The notes: generated by a model not told the origin, from the letters alone. Positions 26,296 through 38,055 are shown, counted from the first letter of the stretch. The stretch is 64,000 nucleotides of DNA from Virgibacillus litoralis (GCF_017873675.1 NZ_JAGGKK010000002.1:1-64000); one strand, 5' to 3'. Translations and numbers: made by a program.

Positions 26296-27648
26296 TTATA
26301 CTTCTCTTACTTCTCTTACTTCTCTGACTACCACTCGAACTCCTTCTACCTTAACCACCTTCACAGGCCTATTACTCTGAATAAACCCGCCTTCTGATAC
26401 AACATCTAAACGTTCGTCATCAAATACAGCTGTACCTGATGGACGCAACTGAGTTACCGTTACACCTTCCAACCCTATTAATTCCAGTCGGTTTACTGTA
26501 GAAACATACCCAAGTTCTGTTGATGTCTGGTCCTTTAATATAATATGGCGAAAAAATCCTTTTTCCATCCCCATCGTTTTAAAGAGTATAATAGAAGCAA
26601 TTATAGCCACTATAAATGCAATACCTATGCTCATCGACATATGACCGATATCCTGTCCTGATATAATCAATGAACCGACCACAGACGCAACACCAAGCAA
26701 ACCTGCAATTCCTCCAGGAACAAAGAACTCTGCTATTATCAATACTAAGCCTAAGATTAATAAAATAATAGCCTCCATTCCTGCCAGACCCGCAACTACA
26801 TGTCCATAGAAGAACAAAATTAACGATAGCAATCCCATTATACCTGGAATACCAAAACCAGGTGAATACAACTCAACAATCAACCCGAGACTTGCTATGG
26901 ATAATAATATAGGGACTACAACCGGGTTAGTTATGAACCTTGCTATATTTTCAGATAATGTGGGTTCCTTCTCAATAATAGTTGCGTTGCTCAACCCTAA
27001 ATCGCTCAGCATTTCTGCCCGATCTTTAACAGTGGCTTTTGAATAACCAACCTTAACAGCTGATTCAGGATCCAGAGTAAGATACTTACCTTTCTCAGCA
27101 CCATATTCCGGGAGATCTATACTCGGATCTGCCATTGCAGCCGCATATAACTTATCCCTTCCTTTTGATTCAGCTGCACTTTTCATTGCACTTAACCATG
27201 CGGATTCTGCCTTCTTATCCGCCGCAGTTCCATCTTGATTAATAACACCACTAGCTCCCATGTTTGCTTGTGGTTTCATATAAATATTATCTGTGTTTAA
27301 TGCAATATAAGACCCTGCTGACAATGCCTGATTAATAACAAAAGAAGTAGTAGGTAGCTCAAGGTCCTGCAGCAGTTCTGCAATCTGTCTTGCAGAATCC
27401 ACTCTTCCCCCAGGTGTATCGATTTCAAATATTATATGATCTGCACCCTTTGCTTCCGCCTCTTTTGTTGTTCGGGAAAGAAAGGCTTCCAGTCCACGTT
27501 CCACTTCATTTTCTATCGGAATAACATAAACGACCTTTCCGCTACCACTGTCTTCTGCTTTAATTACTGAAATTGCGCTAAACAGTGACGCCGATAAAAA
27601 AAATACAAGCGTTAAAATTATGTATTGTTTAAGTCTATTAACAGGCAC
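26296..27648 (-). CDS. yqeZ: NfeD1b protein with ClpP-like serine protease domain (YqeZ)
   Basis: GTG start at 27648 after a GGGGGG site; 450 residues. A signal peptide (about 1-32) precedes a ClpP/SppA-like protease domain (40-230) with F-E-I-D-T-P-G-G and the S-A-G-S-Y-I-A catalytic serine block; a Lys in R-D-K-L-Y is the likely dyad partner. Four to five helices (235-365) and a C-terminal OB-fold NfeD domain follow. It partners FloA in membrane microdomains. The extreme C-terminus ends [10 protein letters not shown], encoded by three perfect copies of a 9-bp unit. Confidence 0.93.
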   Translation of the reverse strand: MPVNRLKQYIILTLVFFLSASLFSAISVIKAEDSGSGKVVYVIPIENEVERGLEAFLSRTTKEAEAKGADHIIFEIDTPGGRVDSARQIAELLQDLELPTTSFVINQALSAGSYIALNTDNIYMKPQANMGASGVINQDGTAADKKAESAWLSAMKSAAESKGRDKLYAAAMADPSIDLPEYGAEKGKYLTLDPESAVKVGYSKATVKDRAEMLSDLGLSNATIIEKEPTLSENIARFITNPVVVPILLSIASLGLIVELYSPGFGIPGIMGLLSLILFFYGHVVAGLAGMEAIILLILGLVLIIAEFFVPGGIAGLLGVASVVGSLIISGQDIGHMSMSIGIAFIVAIIASIILFKTMGMEKGFFRHIILKDQTSTELGYVSTVNRLELIGLEGVTVTQLRPSGTAVFDDERLDVVSEGGFIQSNRPVKVVKVEGVRVVVREVREVREV

Positions 27649-27795
27649 ACAGCATCCCCCCCTTTCTATAATACCTTTATTTTTACATACGATTTATATA
27701 TGTAAATGGTTTCATTTCAGCCATATTAGTTCATATTAGTTAAATAGTATCACAATTAGTTCTAAAGATGGTATATTTCGTAAAAAGTTAAATGA

Positions 27796-27827
27796 AAAAG
27801 CCTCGTCAAATCTGACAAGGCTTTTTA
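27796..27827 (-). terminator. terminator downstream of yqeY
   Basis: AAAAAGCCTCGTCA (27796-27809) pairs with TGACAAGGCTTTTT (27814-27827) with one wobble on the minus strand and a T-run after it. Confidence 0.88.
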
Positions 27828-27836
27828 TATTACTAA

Positions 27837-28283
27837 TTAATTTAAATTTTTTTGAACAAGCCTGTTAATTTGTGCACCATCAGCCTGACCCTTAACTTTA
27901 GGCATAATTGCACTCATAACTTTTCCCATATCTTTTTTGGAAGTTGCATTTACTTCCTGAATCGTAGACTGAACTAATGCCTCTAACTCATCTTCTGATA
28001 TCTGTTCTGGCATATATTCTTGTAAAATATTGATTTCAATTTCAAGTTTTTTAACAAGATCATCACGTCCAGCTGATTTAAACTCTTGGAGGGAATCTTT
28101 CCTTTGTTTTAACTCTTTAGATAGAACAGTTAATTCTTCGTCTTCAGAAAGTTCTTTGTTACCAAGTTTTATCGATTCATTTTGTAGTGAAGCCTTCACC
28201 ATTCTAACAACACCAAGGGTATCTTTATCCTTGTTTTTCATGGCATGCTTCATATCTTGGTTCAGCTGTTCTAATATTGTCAT
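27837..28283 (-). CDS. yqeY: YqeY, GatB/Yqey-domain protein
   Basis: A 148-residue, all-helical protein. Recognisable blocks are [20 protein letters not shown] and the C-terminal [20 protein letters not shown]. The domain resembles the tRNA-binding tail of GatB and may take part in tRNA-dependent amidation or tRNA quality control; this is a family inference. It follows rpsU by 15 bases and ends at a strong terminator, so rpsU-yqeY form a two-gene operon. Confidence 0.94.
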   Translation of the reverse strand: MTILEQLNQDMKHAMKNKDKDTLGVVRMVKASLQNESIKLGNKELSEDEELTVLSKELKQRKDSLQEFKSAGRDDLVKKLEIEINILQEYMPEQISEDELEALVQSTIQEVNATSKKDMGKVMSAIMPKVKGQADGAQINRLVQKNLN

Positions 28284-28298
28284 GCTCTTGCACCCTCT

Positions 28299-28475
28299 TT
28301 AGAATTTACGCTTTCTAGCAGCTTCAGACTTCTTCTTGCGTTTAACGCTAGGCTTTTCATAGTGTTCACGCTTACGATATTCTTGTAGTGTACCACTTTT
28401 TGACACACTACGCTTAAAGCGACGAAGAGCATCCTCAAGATTCTCGTTTTTACGAATGCGAGTTGTATTTGACAT
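28299..28475 (-). CDS. rpsU: 30S ribosomal protein S21
   Basis: ATG 28475 ([10 protein letters not shown]) lies a few bases after GGAGGGAGGG. The longer in-frame start at 28535 lies in the leader and is rejected. The 58-residue product is the usual S21 length. Features are [13 protein letters not shown] and a strongly basic C-terminal tail ending R-K-R-K-F. It binds near the 3' end of 16S rRNA in the 30S subunit. First gene of the rpsU-yqeY operon. Confidence 0.97.
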   Translation of the reverse strand: MSNTTRIRKNENLEDALRRFKRSVSKSGTLQEYRKREHYEKPSVKRKKKSEAARKRKF

Positions 28476-28516
28476 GCTAATTTCCCTCCCTCCGAAGCAA
28501 AAAACAAAAATGTACA

Positions 28517-28539
28517 GACATGAATAATATCTCATGTCT
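28517..28539 (-). other. hairpin at the 5' end of the rpsU mRNA
   Basis: AGACATGA (28517-28524) pairs with TCATGTCT (28532-28539). With the promoter at 28574-28546, the transcript would begin just at this stem. A 5' hairpin could protect the mRNA or regulate S21 translation; this is inference. Confidence 0.55.
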
Positions 28540-28545
28540 CTGCTA

Positions 28546-28574
28546 ATTATAATATAACCCTACTTACAGGTCAA
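28546..28574 (-). promoter_or_regulatory. SigA-type promoter of rpsU-yqeY
   Basis: TTGACC (28574-28569), 17-base spacer, TATAAT (28551-28546). Close to consensus and positioned about 70 bases before the rpsU start. From here to the deoC stop at 28801 no gene is visible; only a short GCAGTTAAGAAA fragment of the dispersed element can be seen near 28615. Confidence 0.85.
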
Positions 28575-28800
28575 CTTAAAAATAGTACTTATATACATAG
28601 AACATTATATTAGGCAGTTAAGAAACCTGACTGAATGCCGAATCTGCATCCAACACCATCTATGAAAATAGGTAAAATGGAAATCAACGTGAATAAGTGA
28701 TATCACATTAATTATACTGACTAACTTTTAAACTTTATTACTTAAAATGTCTTTTTATCAAAAGTATAAAGTGCTTTCTTACAGCATACTCCAAAGTTTT

Positions 28801-29472
28801 CTAATAATTATCTGTCCCTTTATTTCCTGCAATAATATCAACACCTGCACTAGCACCAATCCTAGTGGCACCAGCATCGATCATGGCTTTTGTGGATTCA
28901 AGATCACGAACGCCACCTGATGCCTTAACGCCCATTTCACTTCCAACTGTTTCACGCATAAGCTTAATATCATGAACAGACGCACCACCACCGGAAAATC
29001 CTGTAGAAGTTTTCACAAAATCTGCTCCAGCCTGTTTAGCCAGTTGGCAGGCTCGTACTTTTTCATCATCGGACAATAATGAAGTCTCAATAATAACCTT
29101 TGTTAGTGCTTTCCCTTCTGCAGCGTTAACTACAGCTTTAATATCATTTTTGACTGCTTCATCATTGTTCGACTTTAGTTCCCCAACATTAATAACCATA
29201 TCTACTTCTGTTGCCCCATCTTTAATTGCTTGCTTTGTTTCAAACACTTTTGTTTCTGTAGAAGTAGCTCCTAATGGGAAACCAATAACAGTACACACTT
29301 TAACTTCAGTATTCTTTAAATTTTCGTAGCAAAAAGGTACCCAATACGGATTAACACATACTGAAGCAAATCCGTTTTCACTTGCTTCTTTTACAATCTG
29401 GGCAATCTTCTCTTTTTTTGTATCTGGTTTTAACTGGGTATGATCAATATATTTTGCTAAATCCATATTCAT
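28801..29472 (-). CDS. deoC: deoxyribose-phosphate aldolase
   Basis: ATG 29472 follows AAGGAAG by six bases; 223 residues, standard length. Class I aldolase blocks are [23 protein letters not shown], the Schiff-base lysine in F-V-K-T-S-T-G-F, and V-K-A-S-G-G-V-R-D. It converts 2-deoxyribose 5-phosphate to glyceraldehyde 3-phosphate and acetaldehyde in deoxynucleoside breakdown. In B. subtilis deoC lies with nupC and pdp elsewhere; here it stands alone between rpsU and mtaB, so it is probably its own unit. Confidence 0.95.
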   Translation of the reverse strand: MNMDLAKYIDHTQLKPDTKKEKIAQIVKEASENGFASVCVNPYWVPFCYENLKNTEVKVCTVIGFPLGATSTETKVFETKQAIKDGATEVDMVINVGELKSNNDEAVKNDIKAVVNAAEGKALTKVIIETSLLSDDEKVRACQLAKQAGADFVKTSTGFSGGGASVHDIKLMRETVGSEMGVKASGGVRDLESTKAMIDAGATRIGASAGVDIIAGNKGTDNY

Positions 29473-29560
29473 GTATATCTTCCTTTCATGTATGGTTATA
29501 CCAACTACATTTAATCCTATTTATCATGCATATTAAATTATAAAATACGAGTGTTCGAAG

Positions 29561-30913
29561 TTAAGAAGTGGCTTTAATATTTGAGTTTGTGGCACTTTCC
29601 ATAACACGGACAAATGTACCTTCATTAAACGGATAGCCAGATTTTGTTATCTTTATTCGAACGATTTTTCCAATTAGATCTTGAGTACCTTTGAAACGCA
29701 CTTTTAAATAGTTATCTGTATAGCCAACCAAATAATCTGTATCTTCTTCGGACACGCGTTCTTCCGGTATAACTTCCAGAACTTCATTTTCATAATCTGA
29801 AGCATACTCTTTTGCTAATTGCTTTGAAAGTTCAATCATTTGATGTACGCGGTCATTTTTTACGTCCTCATCAACTTGATCTTTCATGCGTGCTGCAGGT
29901 GTACCCGTCCTTCTCGAAAATGGAAAGACATGTAGTTCTGAATAGCCAACATCTTTAATAAAGTTGTAGGTTTCCATAAACTCCTCATCCGTTTCCCCTG
30001 GAAAGCCAACAATTACATCTGATGTAATTGCCAAGCCGGGTAGAGCTTTACGGATTTTGTCTACCTTTTGTTTATAAAATGCGCTGGAATACTTTCTCCT
30101 CATACGATTTAATACTGAGTCAGAACCTGATTGCAGAGGAATGTGCAAATGGCGGACAATTTTAGTTGATTTATTAAGTACATCGATTACTTCATCTGTA
30201 ATTTGACTTGCTTCAATAGATGAAATTCGAATCCGTTTAAGTCCATCAACATTCGCTTCTAATTCATGAAGTAGTTTTGCAAAGTTATAATCACTCATAT
30301 CTTCCCCATATCCTGCAGTATGAATACCGGTTAAAACGATTTCCTTATACCCTGCGTCAACTAAATTCTGAGCTTGAGATACTACATTTTCGGGGTCTCT
30401 GGACCGTAATAATCCTCTTGACCATGGAATGATGCAGAATGTACAGAAATTGTTACATCCCTCTTGAATTTTTAGCGATGCGCGTGTTCGGTCAGTAAAT
30501 TCAGGTACATCCATTTCCTCAAAGACACGGTTTTTCATTATGTTCGTTACACCATTAATCGGTTCACGTGTTTTTTGGTGTTCTTCAATATAATTAATCA
30601 TTTGTTTTCTATTTTGTGTCCCGACAATAACGTCAACACCCGGTATCTCCATTATCTCACCTGGAGAAGTTTGGGCGTAGCAGCCTGTTACACAAATAAC
30701 TGCTTCAGGGTTTTTACGGACAGCCCTTCTGATTACTTGTCTGCTTTTTTTATCTCCTGTGTTTGTTACTGTACACGTATTAATTACATATACATCAGAC
30801 TGATGATTAAAATCAACACGTTCATAACCATTATCTTTAAACATGTTCCAAATTCCTTCAGTCTCATAATGATTCACTTTGCATCCTAAAGTATGAAATG
30901 CTACTGTCGGCAT
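29561..30913 (-). CDS. mtaB: tRNA methylthiotransferase MtaB
   Basis: ATG 30913 (M-P-T-V-A-F) follows GAGGTGC and overlaps the rsmE stop (TAATG). About 450 residues. The N-terminal UPF0004 domain carries cysteines in T-L-G-C-K-V-N, I-N-T-C-T-V-T and V-T-G-C-Y-A-Q. The radical-SAM motif is C-N-N-F-C-T-F-C. A C-terminal TRAM domain binds tRNA. MtaB converts t6A to ms2t6A at position 37 of certain tRNAs. Coupled to rsmE and prmA in a modification operon. Confidence 0.95.
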   Translation of the reverse strand: MPTVAFHTLGCKVNHYETEGIWNMFKDNGYERVDFNHQSDVYVINTCTVTNTGDKKSRQVIRRAVRKNPEAVICVTGCYAQTSPGEIMEIPGVDVIVGTQNRKQMINYIEEHQKTREPINGVTNIMKNRVFEEMDVPEFTDRTRASLKIQEGCNNFCTFCIIPWSRGLLRSRDPENVVSQAQNLVDAGYKEIVLTGIHTAGYGEDMSDYNFAKLLHELEANVDGLKRIRISSIEASQITDEVIDVLNKSTKIVRHLHIPLQSGSDSVLNRMRRKYSSAFYKQKVDKIRKALPGLAITSDVIVGFPGETDEEFMETYNFIKDVGYSELHVFPFSRRTGTPAARMKDQVDEDVKNDRVHQMIELSKQLAKEYASDYENEVLEVIPEERVSEEDTDYLVGYTDNYLKVRFKGTQDLIGKIVRIKITKSGYPFNEGTFVRVMESATNSNIKATS

Positions 30914-31671
30914 TATCTGCACCTCAATTCTTCAAATTGGTAAGAAATACTTGCTAACACATATAAAGGAGCTGTTTCAGTTCGTAATATTCGTGGTCCT
31001 AACCGAACGGAAGTAAAACCATGCTGCTTTAATTGATCTGCCTCTTTTTCTGAGAAACCACCTTCTGGGCCAATACAAACTAATACTCGATTTCCAGGCT
31101 CCATTCCACTTATAATCGTTCCAAATGATTGGAACTCCGAAGTTTTAGCTTCTTCTTCATACGCAAACAATTTAATATCATACACAGAACTTTCTTCAAT
31201 TAACTTTTCTATTGTTGTGACGCCATTAATTTGTGGTATCTTGGTTCGGTGACTTTGCTCACTTGCTTCTTTAACAATTTTAGAATATCGTTTAAATTTC
31301 TTTTCGGCTTTTTTTGCATCCCAAACGACTACAGATCGTTCTGCTTGTATTGGTGTGAATGCAGATGCACCAAGTTCTGTACCTTTTTGCAACACCAATT
31401 CAAACTTATCACTTTTTGGTAATCCTTGAGCAATTGTAACCTCTAGTGGTAGTTCAGACGACTCGTCCAGCCATTCCGTTATAACCAACTGTACACTATC
31501 ATTATCTGACGATGTAATTTCACATATTGCTGCTTTACCATTCGGGTGATTACATATAATATTGTCTCCGGCCTGTAATCTCATCACTCGATTTATATGA
31601 TGCGCATCATCTGCCTTAATAATAACTTCATCTTTTCCCCAATTAGTTTCAGGAACAAAATAGCGTTGCAA
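30913..31671 (-). CDS. rsmE: 16S rRNA (uracil1498-N3)-methyltransferase RsmE
   Basis: Start placed at TTG 31671, which gives M-Q-R-Y-F-V as in B. subtilis, with AGTGGTG six bases upstream. GTG codons at 31680 and 31683 are alternatives. About 252 residues. A PUA-like N-terminal domain is followed by a SPOUT knot domain with G-P-E-G-G-F-S, L-G-P-R-I-L-R-T-E-T-A-P. It methylates U1498 of 16S rRNA using SAM. It lies between prmA and mtaB with minimal gaps. Confidence 0.94.
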   Translation of the reverse strand: MQRYFVPETNWGKDEVIIKADDAHHINRVMRLQAGDNIICNHPNGKAAICEITSSDNDSVQLVITEWLDESSELPLEVTIAQGLPKSDKFELVLQKGTELGASAFTPIQAERSVVVWDAKKAEKKFKRYSKIVKEASEQSHRTKIPQINGVTTIEKLIEESSVYDIKLFAYEEEAKTSEFQSFGTIISGMEPGNRVLVCIGPEGGFSEKEADQLKQHGFTSVRLGPRILRTETAPLYVLASISYQFEELRCR

Positions 31672-31687
31672 GTTAAGCACCACTTTT

Positions 31688-32629
31688 CTATTGATTCTTT
31701 CTAGCTATTATGGAAACCCAATCTTCCATTTCATTTATTTCCAGAATACGAAAACCCTGTTGATTCAACTTATCAACCACCATTTGTTTCTTTGCTTGGA
31801 TGATGCCTGATGTAATAAATATACCGTTCGGTTTGAGATTGTTCCATGCATCCTCCACAAACCTGACGATTATCTCAGCTAAAATATTGGAAACGATCAT
31901 ATCTGCCTTCATATTAACACGATCAAGCAGGTTATTCTGTTTCGTGATTATTGATTTATCTACCTTATTCAGTTTTGCATTTAATTTTGTGCTCTTCACT
32001 GCAATTTCATCCAAATCAAATGCATAAACTTCATTGGCACCTAATAAGCCTGAAGCAATGCTCAATACTCCAGAACCACAGCCAACATCTATTACATTAT
32101 CATTTTCCATTATATACCGTTCTATACCTTGAATACTTAAAACTGTTGTTGGGTGTGTTCCGGTACCAAACGCCATACCTGGATCAAGCTCGATAATTAC
32201 TTCATCACTCGATACAGCTTCATAGTCTTCCCAGGTTGGAATAATCGTTATTTTTTTTGAAATTTTAACTGGTTTATAGTATTTCTTCCATGCTGTTGCC
32301 CATTCTTCTTCATGTATTTCGCTTAATGTTATCTGGTTTCTGCCTAAATTAATATCGTAAAGCATTAAATTGTTAATAGCTTGCTTAATTTCATTAACTG
32401 TTTCTCCCAGAAAACTATTCACTGGTAAGTACGCCTTTATATAAACACCCTCTTCTGGGTATTCATCCGCATTTAATTCGTAAATTTCACCAAAGAAATC
32501 ATCACGTTCAGCTGTCAAATCAAGTGGGTCTTCAATAACAACACCGGTGGATCCGGTTTCGTGTAGAATATTAGAAATTGGTTCAATAGCCTCATTAGTC
32601 GTATGAATGCATATTTCTGACCACTTCAA
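31688..32629 (-). CDS. prmA: ribosomal protein L11 methyltransferase PrmA
   Basis: TTG start at 32629 (K-W-S-E-I) with GAGTGG seven bases upstream; 313 residues. An N-terminal substrate-binding domain (about 1-60) and linker precede the SAM domain with V-I-D-V-G-C-G-S-G-V-L-S, D-L-D-E-I-A, and the N-I-L-A-E-I motif. D-P-G-M-A-F-G-T-G-T-H is the signature of PrmA. It trimethylates L11. Usually placed directly after dnaJ; here a 500-base repeat region separates them, so prmA-rsmE-mtaB probably has its own promoter. Confidence 0.95.
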   Translation of the reverse strand: MKWSEICIHTTNEAIEPISNILHETGSTGVVIEDPLDLTAERDDFFGEIYELNADEYPEEGVYIKAYLPVNSFLGETVNEIKQAINNLMLYDINLGRNQITLSEIHEEEWATAWKKYYKPVKISKKITIIPTWEDYEAVSSDEVIIELDPGMAFGTGTHPTTVLSIQGIERYIMENDNVIDVGCGSGVLSIASGLLGANEVYAFDLDEIAVKSTKLNAKLNKVDKSIITKQNNLLDRVNMKADMIVSNILAEIIVRFVEDAWNNLKPNGIFITSGIIQAKKQMVVDKLNQQGFRILEINEMEDWVSIIARKNQ

Positions 32630-32780
32630 ATCAATCCACTCATTTCTTTAAAAAATAAAATCGTTTATGTATGCGGTGTTGCTGTAACACCGCTCTTAAT
32701 TCTTGTATCTTTTGTTCCTATAAAATCTTCACAGTTGATATAAACTGCGAACTAACTTAAAAAATTGCTGAGTGCTATGA

Positions 32781-32902
32781 CACCGCTTCGGAAATACACT
32801 TCGCGCACCTAGGGCGGCTGTCGAGCCTCCTCGTGCTGCGCACTGTGGGGTCTCGCCGATGCCTTTCCTCCCGCAGGAGTCTGCGTGTATTTCCTCCGCT
32901 GT
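32781..32902 (-). repeat. GC-rich palindromic element A (inverted relative to B)
   Basis: Read on the minus strand it runs from ACAGCGGAGGAAATACACGC, through GACTCCTGCGGGA, AGACCCCACAG and GAGGAGGCTCG, to GAAGTGTATTTCC. Terminal arms GGAAATACAC and GTGTATTTCC are complementary. It is markedly more GC-rich than the flanks. The whole 32.63-33.14 kb gap contains no gene. Confidence 0.85.
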
Positions 32903-32939
32903 ATTTGCTCACTTATTCAATAAAATAAAACGTCTAATT

Positions 32940-33062
32940 CAGCAGATGGAATATGCGAGACTCCTGTGGGACAGCGATCCTAAGAGACCCCACAGGGAGC
33001 GTTCTTTGCGAGCGAGGAGGCTCGTGGGGAGCCCACGGAAAGCGAGTATATTCCAACTGCGT
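32940..33062 (+). repeat. GC-rich palindromic element B
   Basis: A second copy of the same element in opposite orientation. It has GACTCCTGTGGGA, AGACCCCACAGG, GAGGAGGCTCGTGGGG and terminal arms GGAATATGCG/GAGTATATTCC plus outer GCAG/CTGC. Copies A and B are 37 bases apart and could form one very large cruciform. Such elements recur in genomes of halotolerant Bacillaceae, from memory; this should be checked. An open frame inside (32859-33068) is an artefact. Confidence 0.85.
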
Positions 33063-33141
33063 GGTTAGAGAACTACACTAAAAATACGAATTGGTTACCT
33101 TCGGTCTACTTCGCATTTTATAGAAAAAGTGTAACAATCAT

Positions 33142-34266
33142 TTAGCTTTTAAATGCGTTCTTAAACCGTTGGAAAAAGGAACCTTCTTGTTCATCTGTTG
33201 CTTCATTTCCGCTTATTTCATTAAATTCACGCAGTAATTCTTTTTGACGATCTGTTAACTTATTAGGTGTTATTACTCGTACCTGTACATGTTGATCTCC
33301 GTGACCAGTTCCACGAACATTTGGAGCCCCTTTCCCCTTAAGGCGGAAGACTTTGCCTGTTTGCGTTCCAGCTGAGATTTTTAACATTACATTACCATGC
33401 ACAGTTGGAACTTCTATTTCATCACCTAGTGCTGCTTGAACGAAAGTTACAGGTAACTCACAGAATATATGATCACCTTCACGCTCAAAGAAGTCGTGTG
33501 ATTTCACTTGAATCACTACATACAAATCCCCTGGTGGTCCACCATTAACGCCTGCTTCACCTTTGCCAGAGACACGAATTTGTTGTCCTTCATCAATACC
33601 TGCTGGAATGGAGATATGGATTTTACTTTGCTTTCTTTCCTTCCCTGTTCCGCCACAAGTATTACATTTTTCAGGAATAATCTTCCCTGTACCATTACAA
33701 TGATGACACACACGACGGTTTACAACACGGCCAAACGGAGTGTTTTGTTCCGTATTTAATTGTCCTGACCCCTCACAATGTGAACATGTTTTTGTCTTTG
33801 TACCAGGCTTAGCACCTGAACCGTCACATGTTTCACACTCTTCTTCCTTTGGTATACTTACATCTGTTTCTTTTCCAAAGATAGCTTCTTCAAATTCTAA
33901 AATCATAGAATACTGTAGATCAGCACCTTGCTGCGGGGCGTTTGGATCACGTCTGCGACCCCCACCGCCAAAGAACATATCAAAAATATCACCAAAACCG
34001 CCGAAGTCCTGTGCTCCGCCTCCAAAGCCGCCAAAGCCTTGACCTTGTGCACCTGCATGACCAAATTGATCATATTGCTGACGTTTTTGGTCGTTACTTA
34101 ATACTTCATATGCTTCTTTTGCTTCTTTAAACTTCTCTGCTGAATCTTCTTCGCTATTCACATCTGGGTGGTACTGTCTTGCCATTTTACGATATGCTTT
34201 TTTTATTTCATCTTTTGAAGCACCTTTTTCGACTCCAAGTACTTCATAATAATCGCGCTTACTCAC
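33142..34266 (-). CDS. dnaJ: chaperone protein DnaJ
   Basis: GTG start at 34266 after GGGAGAGTG; 374 residues. The J domain (about 1-70) has the H-P-D motif; a G/F-rich linker (75-110) follows. The zinc domain has four C-x2-C-x-G-x-G repeats ([32 protein letters not shown]). The C-terminal substrate-binding domain completes it. Co-chaperone that stimulates DnaK ATPase. Last gene of the hrcA operon, behind an attenuating hairpin. Confidence 0.97.
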   Translation of the reverse strand: MSKRDYYEVLGVEKGASKDEIKKAYRKMARQYHPDVNSEEDSAEKFKEAKEAYEVLSNDQKRQQYDQFGHAGAQGQGFGGFGGGAQDFGGFGDIFDMFFGGGGRRRDPNAPQQGADLQYSMILEFEEAIFGKETDVSIPKEEECETCDGSGAKPGTKTKTCSHCEGSGQLNTEQNTPFGRVVNRRVCHHCNGTGKIIPEKCNTCGGTGKERKQSKIHISIPAGIDEGQQIRVSGKGEAGVNGGPPGDLYVVIQVKSHDFFEREGDHIFCELPVTFVQAALGDEIEVPTVHGNVMLKISAGTQTGKVFRLKGKGAPNVRGTGHGDQHVQVRVITPNKLTDRQKELLREFNEISGNEATDEQEGSFFQRFKNAFKS

Positions 34267-34354
34267 TTGTAAATCACTCTCCCGGACACTATTGCATAAA
34301 TTTTATCTTATCATCAATTACTCCTTTATAGCAAATAAACTTTTAAAAGAGTGA

Positions 34355-34389
34355 AAAGTCAAAGCCAAGAGACTCCTGACTTTGACTTT
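34355..34389 (-). terminator. hairpin between dnaK and dnaJ
   Basis: AAAGTCAAAG (34355-34364) pairs with CTTTGACTTT (34380-34389), with a TTTTC tail on the minus strand. It probably reduces read-through so that dnaJ is expressed below dnaK. Confidence 0.75.
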
Positions 34390-34409
34390 AATCAATTGAT
34401 TCAGCTTAA

Positions 34410-36257
<1,848 letters not shown>

Positions 36258-36272
36258 TCACTACTTATCCGA

Positions 36273-36854
36273 TTACTTATTCACTTTGACCATTGCTGGC
36301 CGAATTACTTTATCTTTTAGCATATAACCTTTTTGTAATTCTTCCACAACTGTATTAGATTCCATTTCCTCTTCTTCTACTTGCATAACAGCATGGTGAA
36401 TATTAGGGTCAAATGTTTTTCCTACGCATTCTATTTCTTCAACACCTTGTGCTTTTAATGCGTCTTTTAATTGTCGGTATACCATAGATATACCATCAAC
36501 AAAGCCTTCACCCGCATCATTTACTTCGACTTGTAATGCCCGGTCAAAATTGTCAATTGCGGGTAGTAACTCATTTACAAAGTCTTCTGCTTTATATTTA
36601 CGTTCCGCTTCTTTCTCTTTTTGAGAACGTTTTTTGAAATTATCAAATTCCGCTTTTGTTCGAAGCATTCGCTCCTGAAGTTCATCTTTTTCCTGCTTAA
36701 GTTGGTCTACTTCCGCTTTTAGGCTTTCCATTTTACTTTCATCTGATGAGCCCATTTGCTGCATTCCATCTTGTTCATCATTATCAATTACATCAGTAAT
36801 AGTTTCTTCATTTTTTTCAGTTGCTTGAGTTTTACCCTTATTTTGTTCTTCCAC
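36273..36854 (-). CDS. grpE: nucleotide exchange factor GrpE
   Basis: GTG start at 36854 after GGAGGTGG; 193 residues. An acidic, Q-rich N-terminus is followed by a long coiled coil (about 40-95, L-K-A-E-V-D-Q-L-K), then K-A-E-F-D-N-F-K-K-R, and a C-terminal beta domain with G-V-E-E-I and H-H-A-V-M-Q-V and K-G-Y-M-L. It releases ADP from DnaK. It lies between hrcA and dnaK. Confidence 0.96.
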   Translation of the reverse strand: MEEQNKGKTQATEKNEETITDVIDNDEQDGMQQMGSSDESKMESLKAEVDQLKQEKDELQERMLRTKAEFDNFKKRSQKEKEAERKYKAEDFVNELLPAIDNFDRALQVEVNDAGEGFVDGISMVYRQLKDALKAQGVEEIECVGKTFDPNIHHAVMQVEEEEMESNTVVEELQKGYMLKDKVIRPAMVKVNK

Positions 36855-36972
36855 TTACTGCCACCTCCTATTATAAAATTGCCACGTTAGAATATATCAC
36901 GAATAGCTTTATAAATAAACAAATATACATTAAGAAACGGGAATTGTCTCCATTAATTTGAAGTGACTTACT

Positions 36973-38004
36973 TCACTCATTATTTTTGTACCACATGTAC
37001 AATGCATCAGACATTTCATGTGATAAAGTGTTCAGTAAATTAACGACCCGCTTATATTCCATACGAGTAGGACCTAACAGTGCTATTGTACCCATTTGAT
37101 CTTCATTTAATTGATACGTAGCAGTAATCAGGCTTAAATCTTTGATAGCATCCACTTTGTTCTCATGGCCTATTCTCACTTTAATACCATTCGTAGTATC
37201 TTTTAAGAGATTGGCTATTTCGTCTTCCTTTTCCATCATGGAATAAAATGATCGAATTTTATCAATATCTTTGAATTCGGGCTGCATTAAAATATTTGTT
37301 TTACCACCAAAATATAATTTAACAGGGTTCTCATTAAAGAAGGCAGCTTTCAAATAATCATACGATTTTTCAAAATCTGTAATGTACTTATTCATAAGGT
37401 GTACAATTTCAGTATTTAACTTTTCAGGTAACCTTACAATTGGCACTCCATACAACCGATCGTTTAGGATATTAACCATTTTTTCCAAATCTGATGTACT
37501 TATTTCTTCCGGAATAGAAAATGAGCGATGTTCAACATGTCCCGTATTAGTAACTAATATTGCAACAGCAGTTTGCGATGATAATGTGACAATCTGCAAT
37601 TGTTTTAATTTTGTCTCAAACACTTCTGGTCCTAAAATTATTGATGTGTAGTTAGTAATATCAGATAGTATTTGAGCAGACTTTTGAACAATCTGTTCAA
37701 ATTCGAAAAAACCATCTTGTATAACGTTATTAATTAGCTTTTTATCACCTTCTGTTACTTGTGGTGAGACTAGGTGATCGACATAGTAGCGATATCCCTT
37801 CTCAGAAGGAATTCGGCCAGAGGATGAATGCGTCTTTTCCAGAAACCCCATCTCTTCCAAATCAGCCATTACATTCCGAATGGTGGCGGAACTAAAAGCT
37901 ATATCACCTTTTTTTGATATAGCACGTGAACCTATTGGTTGTGCTGACTCAATGAAATCATCAATTATGACTTGTAATATCAGTAATTGTCTTTCTGTTA
38001 ACAT
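36973..38004 (-). CDS. hrcA: heat-inducible transcription repressor HrcA
   Basis: ATG 38004 (M-L-T-E-R-Q) has GAGGTG six bases upstream; the start at 38025 overlaps the CIRCE arm and is rejected. 343 residues. Winged helix N-terminus with I-G-S-R-A-I-S and S-S-A-T-I-R-N-V-M-A-D-L-E (about 40-60), then a GAF-like domain. HrcA binds CIRCE and represses its own operon (hrcA-grpE-dnaK-dnaJ); its activity depends on GroEL. Confidence 0.97.
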   Translation of the reverse strand: MLTERQLLILQVIIDDFIESAQPIGSRAISKKGDIAFSSATIRNVMADLEEMGFLEKTHSSSGRIPSEKGYRYYVDHLVSPQVTEGDKKLINNVIQDGFFEFEQIVQKSAQILSDITNYTSIILGPEVFETKLKQLQIVTLSSQTAVAILVTNTGHVEHRSFSIPEEISTSDLEKMVNILNDRLYGVPIVRLPEKLNTEIVHLMNKYITDFEKSYDYLKAAFFNENPVKLYFGGKTNILMQPEFKDIDKIRSFYSMMEKEDEIANLLKDTTNGIKVRIGHENKVDAIKDLSLITATYQLNEDQMGTIALLGPTRMEYKRVVNLLNTLSHEMSDALYMWYKNNE

Positions 38005-38018
38005 GATGATCACCTCTG

Positions 38019-38045
38019 TTAGCACTCCGTCCTTTCGAGTGCTAA
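38019..38045 (-). promoter_or_regulatory. CIRCE operator (HrcA binding site)
   Basis: A perfect inverted repeat: TTAGCACTC (38019-38027), nine spacer bases, GAGTGCTAA (38037-38045). It lies between the hrcA promoter and start codon, so HrcA binding blocks transcription of the whole heat-shock operon. Confidence 0.98.
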
Positions 38046-38055
38046 TGCTAATAAT

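Noticed and set aside
32859-33068. Open frame on the plus strand between prmA and dnaJ
   Set aside because: It runs through both palindromic elements and has no ribosome site; the repeat structure explains it.
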